A stretch of DNA of 5,215 bases from an uncultured Oscillospiraceae bacterium (GTDB taxonomy: Bacteria; Bacillota; Clostridia; Oscillospirales; Oscillospiraceae), in assembly GCA_947627085.1 (NCBI GenBank), contig CANQUO010000149.1, positions 1 to 5,215 of the forward strand. Reading direction: 5' to 3'. A model generated the notes under the pieces. That model was not told the origin of the DNA, did no database searches, and saw only the letters and a program-made list of their open reading frames with translations. Below, in pieces: positions 1 to 5,208 of this stretch (positions are counted from its first letter, which is position 1; every line of letters starts with the position of its first letter). Both the position numbers and the translations under genes were made by a program.

Positions 1-465
1 GTGGTGGACGCCACAAATATCGGGGCCATATTCCGCTCCGCCGCGGCCCTCGGTGTGGACGCGGCGCTCCTGACGCCCACCTGCTGTGATCCCCTGAACC
101 GCCGGGCCGCCCGGGTGAGTATGGGCACGGTCTTTCAGGTCCCCTGGGCGTATCTTGACGGCTGGCCGGAGGAGGGCATGGAGCTTCTTCACGCCCACGG
201 CTTCAAAACGGCGGCTATGGCCCTGACGGAGGACTCCATACCCATCGACGACCCCAGACCCGGTGCGGAAGAAAGGCTCGCCATAGTTCTCGGCACCGAG
301 GGCGACGGCCTTGCGGGCCGCACCATATCAAAATGCGACTACACTCTGAAGATACCCATGTCCCACGGGGTGGATTCCCTTAACGTCGCCGCCGCCGGGG
401 CAGTGGCTTTTTGGGAGCTTCGTGTAAAAAATTTGTCAAATGATGCTTTTTTGATGCACTGGTGA
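1..465 (+). CDS. TrmH/SpoU-family RNA 2'-O-methyltransferase, 3' part only
   Basis: This is the SAM-binding SPOUT (trefoil-knot) domain of a cytoplasmic enzyme that methylates a ribose 2'-OH in rRNA or tRNA. All three SpoU motifs are visible, numbering from the window edge: motif 1 NIGAIFRSAAALG at 6-18 with the conserved Asn6 and Arg12, motif 2 IVLGTEGDGL at 95-104, and motif 3 IPMSHGVDSLNVAAAGA at 118-134 with the Ser-Leu-Asn core at 126-128. The frame is already open at base 1, and full-length relatives run to roughly 260 residues. About 110 N-terminal residues, including any substrate-binding domain, should therefore lie upstream; the GTG at base 1 is not a start. A 14-residue tail after motif 3 ends at TGA 463-465. 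The target nucleotide cannot be read from this fragment. The amidase gene starts 44 bp downstream with no visible terminator between, so cotranscription is possible. The family is near certain; the specificity is unknown. Confidence 0.95.
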   Translation: MVDATNIGAIFRSAAALGVDAALLTPTCCDPLNRRAARVSMGTVFQVPWAYLDGWPEEGMELLHAHGFKTAAMALTEDSIPIDDPRPGAEERLAIVLGTEGDGLAGRTISKCDYTLKIPMSHGVDSLNVAAAGAVAFWELRVKNLSNDAFLMHW

Positions 466-509
466 TGTATATTTAAGACAGATTTCACCGAAAGGAGCGA
501 TGAAAGCGC

Positions 510-1247
510 ATGAAGGACTGGGAGAGCGAGCTCAGAAACGTAAACGCCCGGGAGGACGCGGTCAACCGGAGGGCCATCGCCGAATACGAGCGGCGGAGGA
601 AGAACCGCACACAGCTTCTCATCTTCGCCGCCATTCTCATACTGCTCATCGCCGTGACGCTGGCTGTCGTGTTCATATCCGTCTCCCACGCATCGGAGGA
701 CGACCCAAATAAGGAGAGCGAGCCCCTCCAAACCCCCGGAAACAAGAACCCCCCTGTCCCTGAGTGGGTGGAGCAGGACCTTCTGCCGGTGAACGAGTAC
801 TCCCGTCCCGGCACGCCATTGGAGACGGTGAACGGCATCGTGGTCCACTACGTGGGCAACCCCAACACCACCGCCAAGCAGAACAGGAACTACTTTGCGA
901 ATCTGGCCAAGACCCACGAGACCTCCGCCAGCAGTCACTTCGTCATCGGCCTCGACGGCGAGATAATACAGTGCGTGCCCTTAAGCGAAATATCCTACTG
1001 CTCAAATAAGCGCAACGTGGACACCGTCGCCATCGAGTGCTGTCACCCGGACGACACGGGCAAATTCACCGACGCCACCTATTCATCTCTCATAAGGCTT
1101 CTAAAGTGGCTCTCCGGCGAGTACGGCCTATCACGTGACGACATCATACGCCACTACGACGTGACGGGCAAGATCTGCCCCAAGTGGTACGTGGACAACC
1201 CCGACGACTGGGAAAAGCTCCGGGACGACGTCTTTGCCGCGGAATAA
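510..1247 (+). CDS. Membrane-anchored N-acetylmuramoyl-L-alanine amidase (Amidase_2/PGRP fold)
   Basis: This is a predicted zinc hydrolase cutting the MurNAc-L-Ala bond of peptidoglycan on the outer face of the membrane. The 245-aa protein has a charged cytoplasmic N-terminus (1-34), one transmembrane helix (about 35-58), a Pro-rich linker (65-100) and the Amidase_2 domain (about 103-240). The zinc site matches the T7 lysozyme/PGRP pattern: His113 in VVHYVG, then His215 and Cys223 in RHYDVTGKIC. Lys221, two residues before the Cys, matches the catalytic Lys of T7 lysozyme, and SSHFVIG at 141-147 is the usual core strand. Domain and ligands are seen; cleavage specificity comes from family knowledge. 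Start choice: an in-frame stop at 501-503 makes ATG510 the first available start, and AAAGGAG at 491-497 lies 12 nt upstream, slightly far. No cell-wall-binding repeats are present, so the membrane anchor probably sets location. A role in wall turnover, sporulation or germination is possible but not shown. Confidence 0.93.
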   Translation: MKDWESELRNVNAREDAVNRRAIAEYERRRKNRTQLLIFAAILILLIAVTLAVVFISVSHASEDDPNKESEPLQTPGNKNPPVPEWVEQDLLPVNEYSRPGTPLETVNGIVVHYVGNPNTTAKQNRNYFANLAKTHETSASSHFVIGLDGEIIQCVPLSEISYCSNKRNVDTVAIECCHPDDTGKFTDATYSSLIRLLKWLSGEYGLSRDDIIRHYDVTGKICPKWYVDNPDDWEKLRDDVFAAE

Positions 1248-1260
1248 TGTCCGTTCATTT

Positions 1261-1284
1261 CAGCAAATCAGCAAATCGGCGAAT
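1261..1284 (+). repeat. Three tandem octamers upstream of the symporter promoter
   Basis: CAGCAAAT occurs at 1261-1268 and 1269-1276, followed by the diverged copy CGGCGAAT at 1277-1284. A T-run then leads into the -35 box at 1291. The location suits an activator or repressor site, but three short units could also be replication slippage. The repeat is seen directly; any function is inference. Confidence 0.6.
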
Positions 1285-1290
1285 TTTTTC

Positions 1291-1319
1291 TTGACAGAAT
1301 ACATAAATAAGTGTAATAT
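1291..1319 (+). promoter_or_regulatory. Sigma-A-type promoter of the symporter gene
   Basis: A consensus -35 TTGACA (1291-1296) and -10 TAATAT (1314-1319) are separated by 17 bp. An AT-rich stretch (GAATTTTTTC, 1281-1290) precedes the -35 and could act as an UP element. Transcription should begin near 1326, giving a leader of about 60 nt before the ATG at 1389. Confidence 0.85.
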
Positions 1320-1351
1320 TATGGCGGTACGTGACGTTATGTGCCGCCATA
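1320..1351. promoter_or_regulatory. Dyad overlapping the predicted transcription start (likely operator)
   Basis: Arms TATGGCGGTAC (1320-1330) and GTGCCGCCATA (1341-1351) are complementary at 10 of 11 positions, the exception being T1328/G1343. They flank a 10-nt centre. The left arm begins directly after the -10 box and covers the predicted start. A transcript starting near 1326 would lack part of that arm, so a protein-binding DNA operator fits better than an RNA hairpin. The symmetry is seen; the role is inferred. Confidence 0.55.
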
Positions 1352-1388
1352 TGTTTTACCTTGAATAAATAAAAATGAGGGGAACGCC

Positions 1389-2990
1389 ATGTTTTTGAAG
1401 ATCGCGCTTATACTGATATTCTTCGCGGTGATGGTGGTCGTGGGACTGGCCTGCCGGAAGCACTCAACGGACGTCAACGGCTTCGTTCTGGGCGGCCGCA
1501 ACGTGGGGCCCTGGCTCACAGCCTTCGCTTTCGGCACCAGCTACTTCTCCGCCGTGGTCTTTGTGGGCTACGCCGGACAGTTCGGCTGGAATTTCGGCCT
1601 TGCCTCCACCTGGATAGGTCTGGGCAACGCATTTGTGGGCTCGCTCCTGCCCTGGGTGATTCTGGGACGGCGCACCCGGATAATGACCCAGCACATCGGC
1701 TCCAGGACCATGCCGGACTTCTTCGGCCACCGCTACGGCTCCCAGGGGCTGACCATCGCGGCCTCGGCCATAACCTTCATATTCCTCATCCCCTACACCG
1801 CCTCCCTCTTCAACGGCCTTTCACGGCTTTTTGAGATGGCCTTCCACATCGACTACGCCTACTGCGTCATAGTCATGGCGGTGCTCACCGGCGTTTACGT
1901 CATAGTGGGCGGCTATATGGCCACCGCGGTCAACGACTTCATTCAGGGCGTCATAATGCTATTCGGCATCGTGGCGGTCATCGCCGCTGTGCTCAGCCAG
2001 AACGGCGGGCTCATGGGCTCCATCGTGGAGCTTGCCAAGGTGGAGTCCGACGTGATGCCCGGCGCCTACGCCTCCTTCTTCGGGCCCAACCCCGTGTATC
2101 TCTTCTTCGTCTTTATGCTCACAAGCCTCGGCACCTGGGGCCTTCCCCAGATGGTGGGCAAGTTCTACGCCATAAAGGACGAGGGCTCCATCAAAAAGGG
2201 CACCGTGATTTCCACCTTCTTCGCCCTTGTGGTGGCCGGCGGGTGCTACTTCCTCGGCGGCTTCGGACGGCTCTTCACCACTCAGGAGGCCGTCAGCGCT
2301 CAGGGCTTCGACTCCGTCATACCCTCCATGCTCTCCACTCTCCCGGACCTTCTGATGGCCATAGTGCTCATTTTGGTGCTCTCCGCCTCCATGTCCACCC
2401 TGTCGTCACTGGTGCTGACAAGCTCCTCCACACTGACATTGGACTTCATCGCCCCCATGCGCAAAAAGAAGGGGCTTGAGGAGAAGTCAAAGATGCTCAT
2501 AATGCGGTGCTTCATCGCCGTGTTCATCGTCATATCCGCCGTTATCGCAATAGTCCAGGCCAAGAGCAAGGTGACCTTCATCGCACAGCTGATGGGTATC
2601 TCCTGGGGCGCTCTGGCGGGAGCGTTCCTGGCCCCCTTCCTCTACGGGCTTTTCTGGAAAAAGACCACCAAGTCCGGCGTTGTCGCCAGCTTCATCTTCG
2701 GTTGCGGCCTTGAGATCGCGCAGCTGATGATCTCCCTGGGCTGGGTCGGTATGCCGGGAGGCTTCTTGGGCTTCGTGTTCACAAACTCCCTCTACTCCGG
2801 CGTCTTTGCCATGGTGGGCGGACTTGTGATCGTCCCGGTGGTCAGCCTCCTTACGAAAAAGCAGATACCCGGCAACGTGGAGGAGCTCTTCTCCTGCTAC
2901 GACGCCACGGTGGAGGTCCGGGCCACTACGTCCCTCGCCTCCCCCTCGAAATCGTCCTCTAAGGCCCCCACGAAAAAGAAGAAAAAATAA
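1389..2990 (+). CDS. Sodium:solute symporter (SSS family), substrate unknown
   Basis: This predicted 533-aa inner-membrane secondary transporter couples solute uptake to Na+ (LeuT-fold SSS family, as PutP, PanF and vSGLT). About 13 hydrophobic segments can be drawn, from 3-20 to about 460-486, the usual SSS count. Family landmarks are GGRNVGPWLTAFAFGTSYFS (35-54), the VGGYMATAVNDFIQG motif (173-187) and LSASMSTLSSLVLTSSS (331-347). Ala333, Ser336 and Thr337 line up with the PutP Na2-site residues Ala337, Ser340 and Thr341. In contrast, PutP Asp55 appears to be replaced by Tyr52, arguing against a simple proline transporter. The cytoplasmic end is a Ser/Lys-rich tail closing in five lysines. 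GAGGGGA at 1377-1383 supports the start with 5-nt spacing. The gene has its own promoter and terminator, so it is probably a single-gene transcript. Substrate cannot be assigned; the downstream aldolase is a separate unit and weak evidence for an amino acid. Confidence 0.93.
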   Translation: MFLKIALILIFFAVMVVVGLACRKHSTDVNGFVLGGRNVGPWLTAFAFGTSYFSAVVFVGYAGQFGWNFGLASTWIGLGNAFVGSLLPWVILGRRTRIMTQHIGSRTMPDFFGHRYGSQGLTIAASAITFIFLIPYTASLFNGLSRLFEMAFHIDYAYCVIVMAVLTGVYVIVGGYMATAVNDFIQGVIMLFGIVAVIAAVLSQNGGLMGSIVELAKVESDVMPGAYASFFGPNPVYLFFVFMLTSLGTWGLPQMVGKFYAIKDEGSIKKGTVISTFFALVVAGGCYFLGGFGRLFTTQEAVSAQGFDSVIPSMLSTLPDLLMAIVLILVLSASMSTLSSLVLTSSSTLTLDFIAPMRKKKGLEEKSKMLIMRCFIAVFIVISAVIAIVQAKSKVTFIAQLMGISWGALAGAFLAPFLYGLFWKKTTKSGVVASFIFGCGLEIAQLMISLGWVGMPGGFLGFVFTNSLYSGVFAMVGGLVIVPVVSLLTKKQIPGNVEELFSCYDATVEVRATTSLASPSKSSSKAPTKKKKK

Positions 2991-3001
2991 TACAATAATT
3001 T

Positions 3002-3033
3002 AAACCGGCGGGTCGCTTGCCCGCCGGTTTTTT
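3002..3033 (+). terminator. Rho-independent terminator after the symporter gene
   Basis: The stem is CCGGCGGG (3005-3012) paired with CCCGCCGG (3020-3027) around a 7-nt loop, extended by AAA/TTT pairs. It runs into six T residues at 3028-3033. It lies 11 bp after the stop codon. Both arms are perfect, making this a textbook intrinsic terminator. Confidence 0.94.
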
Positions 3034-3071
3034 CACGTAGTCCCCATAATTTTATGAAAAAAGGTGATACC

Positions 3072-4094
3072 ATGCTGTATTTTGAAAACGACTACTCCGA
3101 GGGCGCTCACCCGGCGGTACTGCGCAGGCTGGTGGAGACGAACCTCAAAAGCCAGCCGGGCTACGGGGCGGACGAGTACTCCGAGAGCGCTAAAATGAAG
3201 ATACGCGCCGCCTGCTCAGCTCCGAAGGCGGACATATACTTTATCTCCGGCGGCACCCAGACCAACGCCTTGGTCGTCGGCTCCCTCCTGCGCCCCTACG
3301 AGGGGGTGGTCAGCGCCGTCACTGGCCACGTAAACGCCCACGAGGGCGGGGCCGTGGAGTTCACCGGCCACAAAGTCCTGCCGCTTCCCCACCGCGACGG
3401 GAAAATAGTCCCCGGGGAGCTTCGGGTCTTTATGGACGGCTTCTACTCCGACCCGAACCACGAGCATATGGTGTTCCCCGGCATGGTCTACGTCTCCCAC
3501 CCCACGGAGTACGGGACGCTGTACACCTTATCGGAGCTTACAGCCATATCGGAAATATGCCGGGAGCGCCGCATTCCCCTCTTTCTTGACGGGGCGAGGC
3601 TGGCCGCGGGACTTGCCGCTAAGAGCGCGGAGCTGAGCCTTCCCGACATCGCCCGCCTGTGCGACGTATTTTATATCGGCGGCACCAAGTGCGGGGCCCT
3701 CTGCGGGGAGGCCCTTGTATTTCCCGTTGGCGCGCCGGAGCATTTTTTGACGCTCATAAAACAGCGCGGGGCCCTTTTGGCAAAGGGGCGGCTGTGCGGG
3801 GTGCAGTTTGACGCCCTCTTTACCGACGGGCTCTATATTGAGCTGGGGGAGCACGCCGTAAAAACCGCCATGCGCCTGAAGGCCGGTCTTTTGGAGCGCG
3901 GATACGCCCTCTCAATCGACTCCCCCACCAACCAGCAGTTTGTGATAATGCCAAACTCAAAGCTTGCGGAGCTTAACGGCAAGGTCCGGTACTCCTTCTG
4001 GGAGCCTTTTGATAACGGCCATACCGTGATCCGCCTGGCCACCAGCTGGGCCACGGAGGCATCGGCGGTGGAGGAGCTTCTCTCCCTGCTCTGA
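3072..4094 (+). CDS. ltaE: Low-specificity L-threonine aldolase / beta-eliminating lyase family
   Basis: This fold-type I PLP enzyme is expected to split L-threonine or allo-threonine into glycine and acetaldehyde in the cytoplasm. In the 340-aa product, GGTQTN (60-65) is the phosphate-binding loop, His90 in the NAHE segment is placed to stack on the cofactor, and LDGARL (172-177) supplies Asp173 to the pyridine nitrogen plus Arg176. Lys206 in GGTKCGALCGE is the Schiff-base lysine, and Arg321 in IRLATSW matches the carboxylate-binding arginine. Length is normal for the family. Start choice: ATG3072 is preceded by AAAAAAGGTGAT, a usable ribosome site 4-8 nt away, and MLYFENDYSEGAHP is where relatives begin. 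The in-frame ATG at 3054 would add MKKGDT but lacks a ribosome site. No good promoter is visible between the preceding terminator and the start. A related aldolase or lyase with another substrate remains possible. The symbol is by family, not proven orthology. Confidence 0.93.
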   Translation: MLYFENDYSEGAHPAVLRRLVETNLKSQPGYGADEYSESAKMKIRAACSAPKADIYFISGGTQTNALVVGSLLRPYEGVVSAVTGHVNAHEGGAVEFTGHKVLPLPHRDGKIVPGELRVFMDGFYSDPNHEHMVFPGMVYVSHPTEYGTLYTLSELTAISEICRERRIPLFLDGARLAAGLAAKSAELSLPDIARLCDVFYIGGTKCGALCGEALVFPVGAPEHFLTLIKQRGALLAKGRLCGVQFDALFTDGLYIELGEHAVKTAMRLKAGLLERGYALSIDSPTNQQFVIMPNSKLAELNGKVRYSFWEPFDNGHTVIRLATSWATEASAVEELLSLL

Positions 4095-4110
4095 TTATCC
4101 GCTGTCCTCC

Positions 4111-4132
4111 AAAAAAGCAAAGAAAACTTTGC
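4111..4132 (-). terminator. Short AT-rich hairpin after the aldolase gene (possible weak terminator)
   Basis: GCAAAG (4117-4122) pairs with CTTTGC (4127-4132) around AAAA. The run of six A at 4111-4116 becomes a T-run only when read on the minus strand, so this would terminate minus-strand transcription. No gene here runs that way. The stem is short and A/T-dominated, and it abuts the next promoter, so it may instead be part of that control region. Confidence 0.25.
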
Positions 4133-4140
4133 AAAACCTG

Positions 4141-4169
4141 TTGACAAGTTTACTTGGCGGCGCTATAAT
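4141..4169 (+). promoter_or_regulatory. Consensus sigma-A promoter of the membrane/XRE cassette
   Basis: A perfect TTGACA (4141-4146) and a perfect TATAAT (4164-4169) are separated by the optimal 17 bp. The predicted start is near 4176, about 26 nt before the first ATG. So strong a promoter before small regulatory genes normally implies tight repression, and two operator-like palindromes overlap it. Confidence 0.93.
4142..4159. promoter_or_regulatory. Operator-like palindrome O1 over the -35 and spacer
   Basis: TGACAAGTTTACTTGGCG is an imperfect 18-bp palindrome with a perfect core CAAGT-TT-ACTTG (4145-4156). Bound protein here would cover the -35 box. It shares the TGACAA...ACTTG half-sites of O2, exactly 30 bp downstream. 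The sequence is seen; the regulator is inferred to be the XRE protein encoded at 4528. Confidence 0.6.
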
Positions 4170-4171
4170 GA

Positions 4172-4189
4172 TGACAATAAAACTTGTCA
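4172..4189. promoter_or_regulatory. Operator-like palindrome O2 at the transcription start and ribosome site
   Basis: TGACAATAAAACTTGTCA has perfect 6-bp outer arms, TGACAA and TTGTCA, and the same 18-bp size as O1. It covers the predicted start near 4176, and its last base is the first base of the AGGAGG ribosome site (4189-4194). Its right half, ACTTGTCA, is the exact reverse complement of O1's left half, TGACAAGT. Confidence 0.62.
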
Positions 4190-4201
4190 GGAGGCGCGCT
4201 G

Positions 4202-4531
4202 ATGGACAAAGAAGAAATTTTAGCAAAGGGCCGTAGTGACAACAAAAATCGGGACCTGGCGGAGATGAGCATAGCTACCGAGGCCAACAGCGTCGCCGCA
4301 CGGGTGGGCGCCGCGTTATGCTGTCTTGTCTCCGTACTCTCGATGCGGATGAGGAATATCATCCTCTGCAGTCCCTGGATAATCTATTTTGGCATTTTAG
4401 GGACCAGTTATCTTGTGAGATTTACTAAGGCAAGGCGAAAATCCGACCTCTACCTCGCCTGCGTTTTCTTCCTGATGCTTCTCACGGTCCTTGTGTTTTT
4501 TATGATAAGATTAAATGGAGCGGCATCATGA
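4202..4531 (+). CDS. Small three-helix membrane protein (DUF6442-like), first gene of the XRE cassette
   Basis: The 109-aa product opens with a charged cytoplasmic segment (MDKEEILAKGRSDNKNRD) and then has three hydrophobic helices at about 33-48, 55-73 and 83-102. A basic loop (RFTKARRKSD, 73-82) lies between the last two. The N-terminal pattern resembles small Firmicute proteins I recall being filed as DUF6442, often beside XRE regulators; this is from memory and not certain. Start choice: AGGAGG at 4189-4194 sits 7 nt before ATG4202, whereas the in-frame TTG at 4184 lies upstream of that ribosome site. The stop overlaps the next ATG (ATGA, 4528-4531), so translation is probably coupled to the regulator. 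No catalytic motif is visible. The positively charged cytoplasmic parts could contact a regulator or lipid, but no function is established. Confidence 0.85.
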   Translation: MDKEEILAKGRSDNKNRDLAEMSIATEANSVAARVGAALCCLVSVLSMRMRNIILCSPWIIYFGILGTSYLVRFTKARRKSDLYLACVFFLMLLTVLVFFMIRLNGAAS

Positions 4532-4734
4532 ATGAAGAACTGAAGCTTAAAAACCGTCTGAAGGAGGCCCGCGCCGAGAAGGGCCTCTCCCAGGCCCAGC
4601 TTGCCCAGCTCGTGGGTGTGTCGCGGAATACCATAAGCTCCATAGAGACGGGTCAATTCAACCCCACGGCAAAGCTGGCGCTTATTCTCTGCGTGGCGCT
4701 GGATAGGAAATTTGAGGACCTATTTTACTTTTAG
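4528..4734 (+). CDS. Small XRE-family helix-turn-helix regulator (Cro/CI-like)
   Basis: This 68-aa protein is almost entirely an HTH_3/XRE DNA-binding domain. The leading helix holds LKEARAEKGLS (11-21), the first HTH helix is SQAQLAQLVG (21-30) and the recognition helix is SRNTISSIETG (32-42). NPTAKLALILCVALDRKFEDLF (45-66) is the typical closing part. No ligand-binding or oligomerisation domain follows, so it likely acts as a minimal dimer. It overlaps the upstream membrane gene by 4 bp, with GGAG at 4517-4520 placed 7 nt before the ATG. The membrane gene at 4746 follows after 11 bp. By analogy with compact XRE repressors, and because two dyads overlap the cassette promoter, I infer negative autoregulation. 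Its signal is unknown; a flanking membrane protein could sequester or inform it. Fold assignment is very secure, role moderately so. Confidence 0.95.
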   Translation: MNEELKLKNRLKEARAEKGLSQAQLAQLVGVSRNTISSIETGQFNPTAKLALILCVALDRKFEDLFYF

Positions 4735-4745
4735 GGAGGGCAAAT

Positions 4746-5051
4746 ATGAAAAGCATCGTAGAGCTTGTATTGGGACTTTTTGCAATAGCCATTGGCCTTG
4801 CGAACATAAAGGGAAATATAAGTACAGTACACTGGTATAACCGCCGGCGTGTCACCGAGGAGGACGCTCCCAAGTACGGCCGGGTGGTGGGGACGGGCAT
4901 CGTCATTATGGGCGCGGGCCTCGTCGTCTCCTTTTTTGTCATGACCTTTTGGAGCGAGTATATCGCGGATATCGTCGCTCTTGTGACCTGCGTCGGCGGA
5001 TTTTTAGTCGGGCTCTACGGCCAGTTTAAATACAACAAGGGGATTTTTTGA
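4746..5051 (+). CDS. Small membrane protein, last gene of the XRE cassette
   Basis: The 101-aa product has three predicted membrane segments at about 2-19, 48-67 and 73-92. They are joined by a charged loop, HWYNRRRVTEEDAPKYGR (29-46), and end in a short KYNKGIF tail. The overall plan, a hydrophobic start then a conserved-looking polar loop with EED and a Tyr-Gly, recalls small Firmicute membrane families such as DUF3784, but I cannot place it firmly. GGGAGGG at 4734-4740 lies 5 nt before the ATG and overlaps the end of the regulator's stop codon, so it is surely in the same operon. No catalytic residues, signal peptidase site or lipobox are visible. It may be the output of the XRE switch, for example an immunity or stress membrane protein, but that is speculation from context. 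Confidence 0.87.
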   Translation: MKSIVELVLGLFAIAIGLANIKGNISTVHWYNRRRVTEEDAPKYGRVVGTGIVIMGAGLVVSFFVMTFWSEYIADIVALVTCVGGFLVGLYGQFKYNKGIF

Positions 5052-5072
5052 ATTTTTCGGATAACTATAAAG

Positions 5073-5101
5073 CTCCGCCCCTCCCGGTGGGAGGGGCGGA
5101 G
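5073..5101 (+). terminator. GC-rich hairpin closing the XRE cassette
   Basis: CTCCGCCCCTCCC (5073-5085) pairs perfectly over 13 bp with GGGAGGGGCGGAG (5089-5101) around GGT. It starts 22 nt after the last stop codon. The T-tract is poor (ATTATTCTT), so release may be inefficient, but stem strength and position favour a terminator. Confidence 0.72.
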
Positions 5102-5142
5102 ATTATTCTTGGTACATTTAAGAAACCCCCGGTTCTACCTGA

Positions 5143-5203
5143 TATGCTCCCCCTAAAGTAGACAGTGAAAAAGAAAAAACACTGTCGAGATAGGGGGAGC
5201 ATA
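5143..5203 (+). promoter_or_regulatory. Nested hairpin that would sequester the IS ribosome site
   Basis: Outer arms TATGCTCCCCCTA (5143-5155) and TAGGGGGAGCATA (5191-5203) are perfect 13-bp complements. Inner arms GACAGTG (5161-5167) and CACTGTC (5180-5186) add 7 bp around an A-rich 12-nt loop. The ribosome site AGGGGGAG (5192-5199) lies wholly in the outer right arm. RNA reading in from outside would fold and mask it; RNA starting inside would not. Confidence 0.7.
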
Positions 5204-5208
5204 CATAT

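Noticed and set aside
433..473. Possible promoter for the amidase (TTGTCA ... TATATT)
   Set aside because: The boxes are 29 bp apart, far beyond the 16-18 bp a sigma-A promoter needs. No alternative -35 fits TATATT at 468-473.
500..712. ATG at 500 close to the AAAGGAG ribosome site
   Set aside because: It is out of frame with the amidase and only 2 nt from the ribosome site. Its translation is Arg/Gly-rich shadow sequence.
339..938. 199-aa open frame on the minus strand
   Set aside because: It lies over the methyltransferase end and the amidase, both with clear motifs. Its translation is low-complexity Val/Leu/Gly text with no recognisable domain, as expected of a GC-rich antisense frame.
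3054..3071. Longer start for the aldolase, adding MKKGDT
   Set aside because: No ribosome site precedes it, while AAGGTGAT sits just before ATG3072, where family members begin.
3833..4147. 104-aa minus-strand frame over the aldolase end
   Set aside because: It is antisense to conserved active-site sequence, lacks a plausible ribosome site and shows no domain.
4184..4201. TTG start adding six residues to the first cassette gene
   Set aside because: These codons overlap the AGGAGG ribosome site itself, which is ideally spaced for ATG4202.
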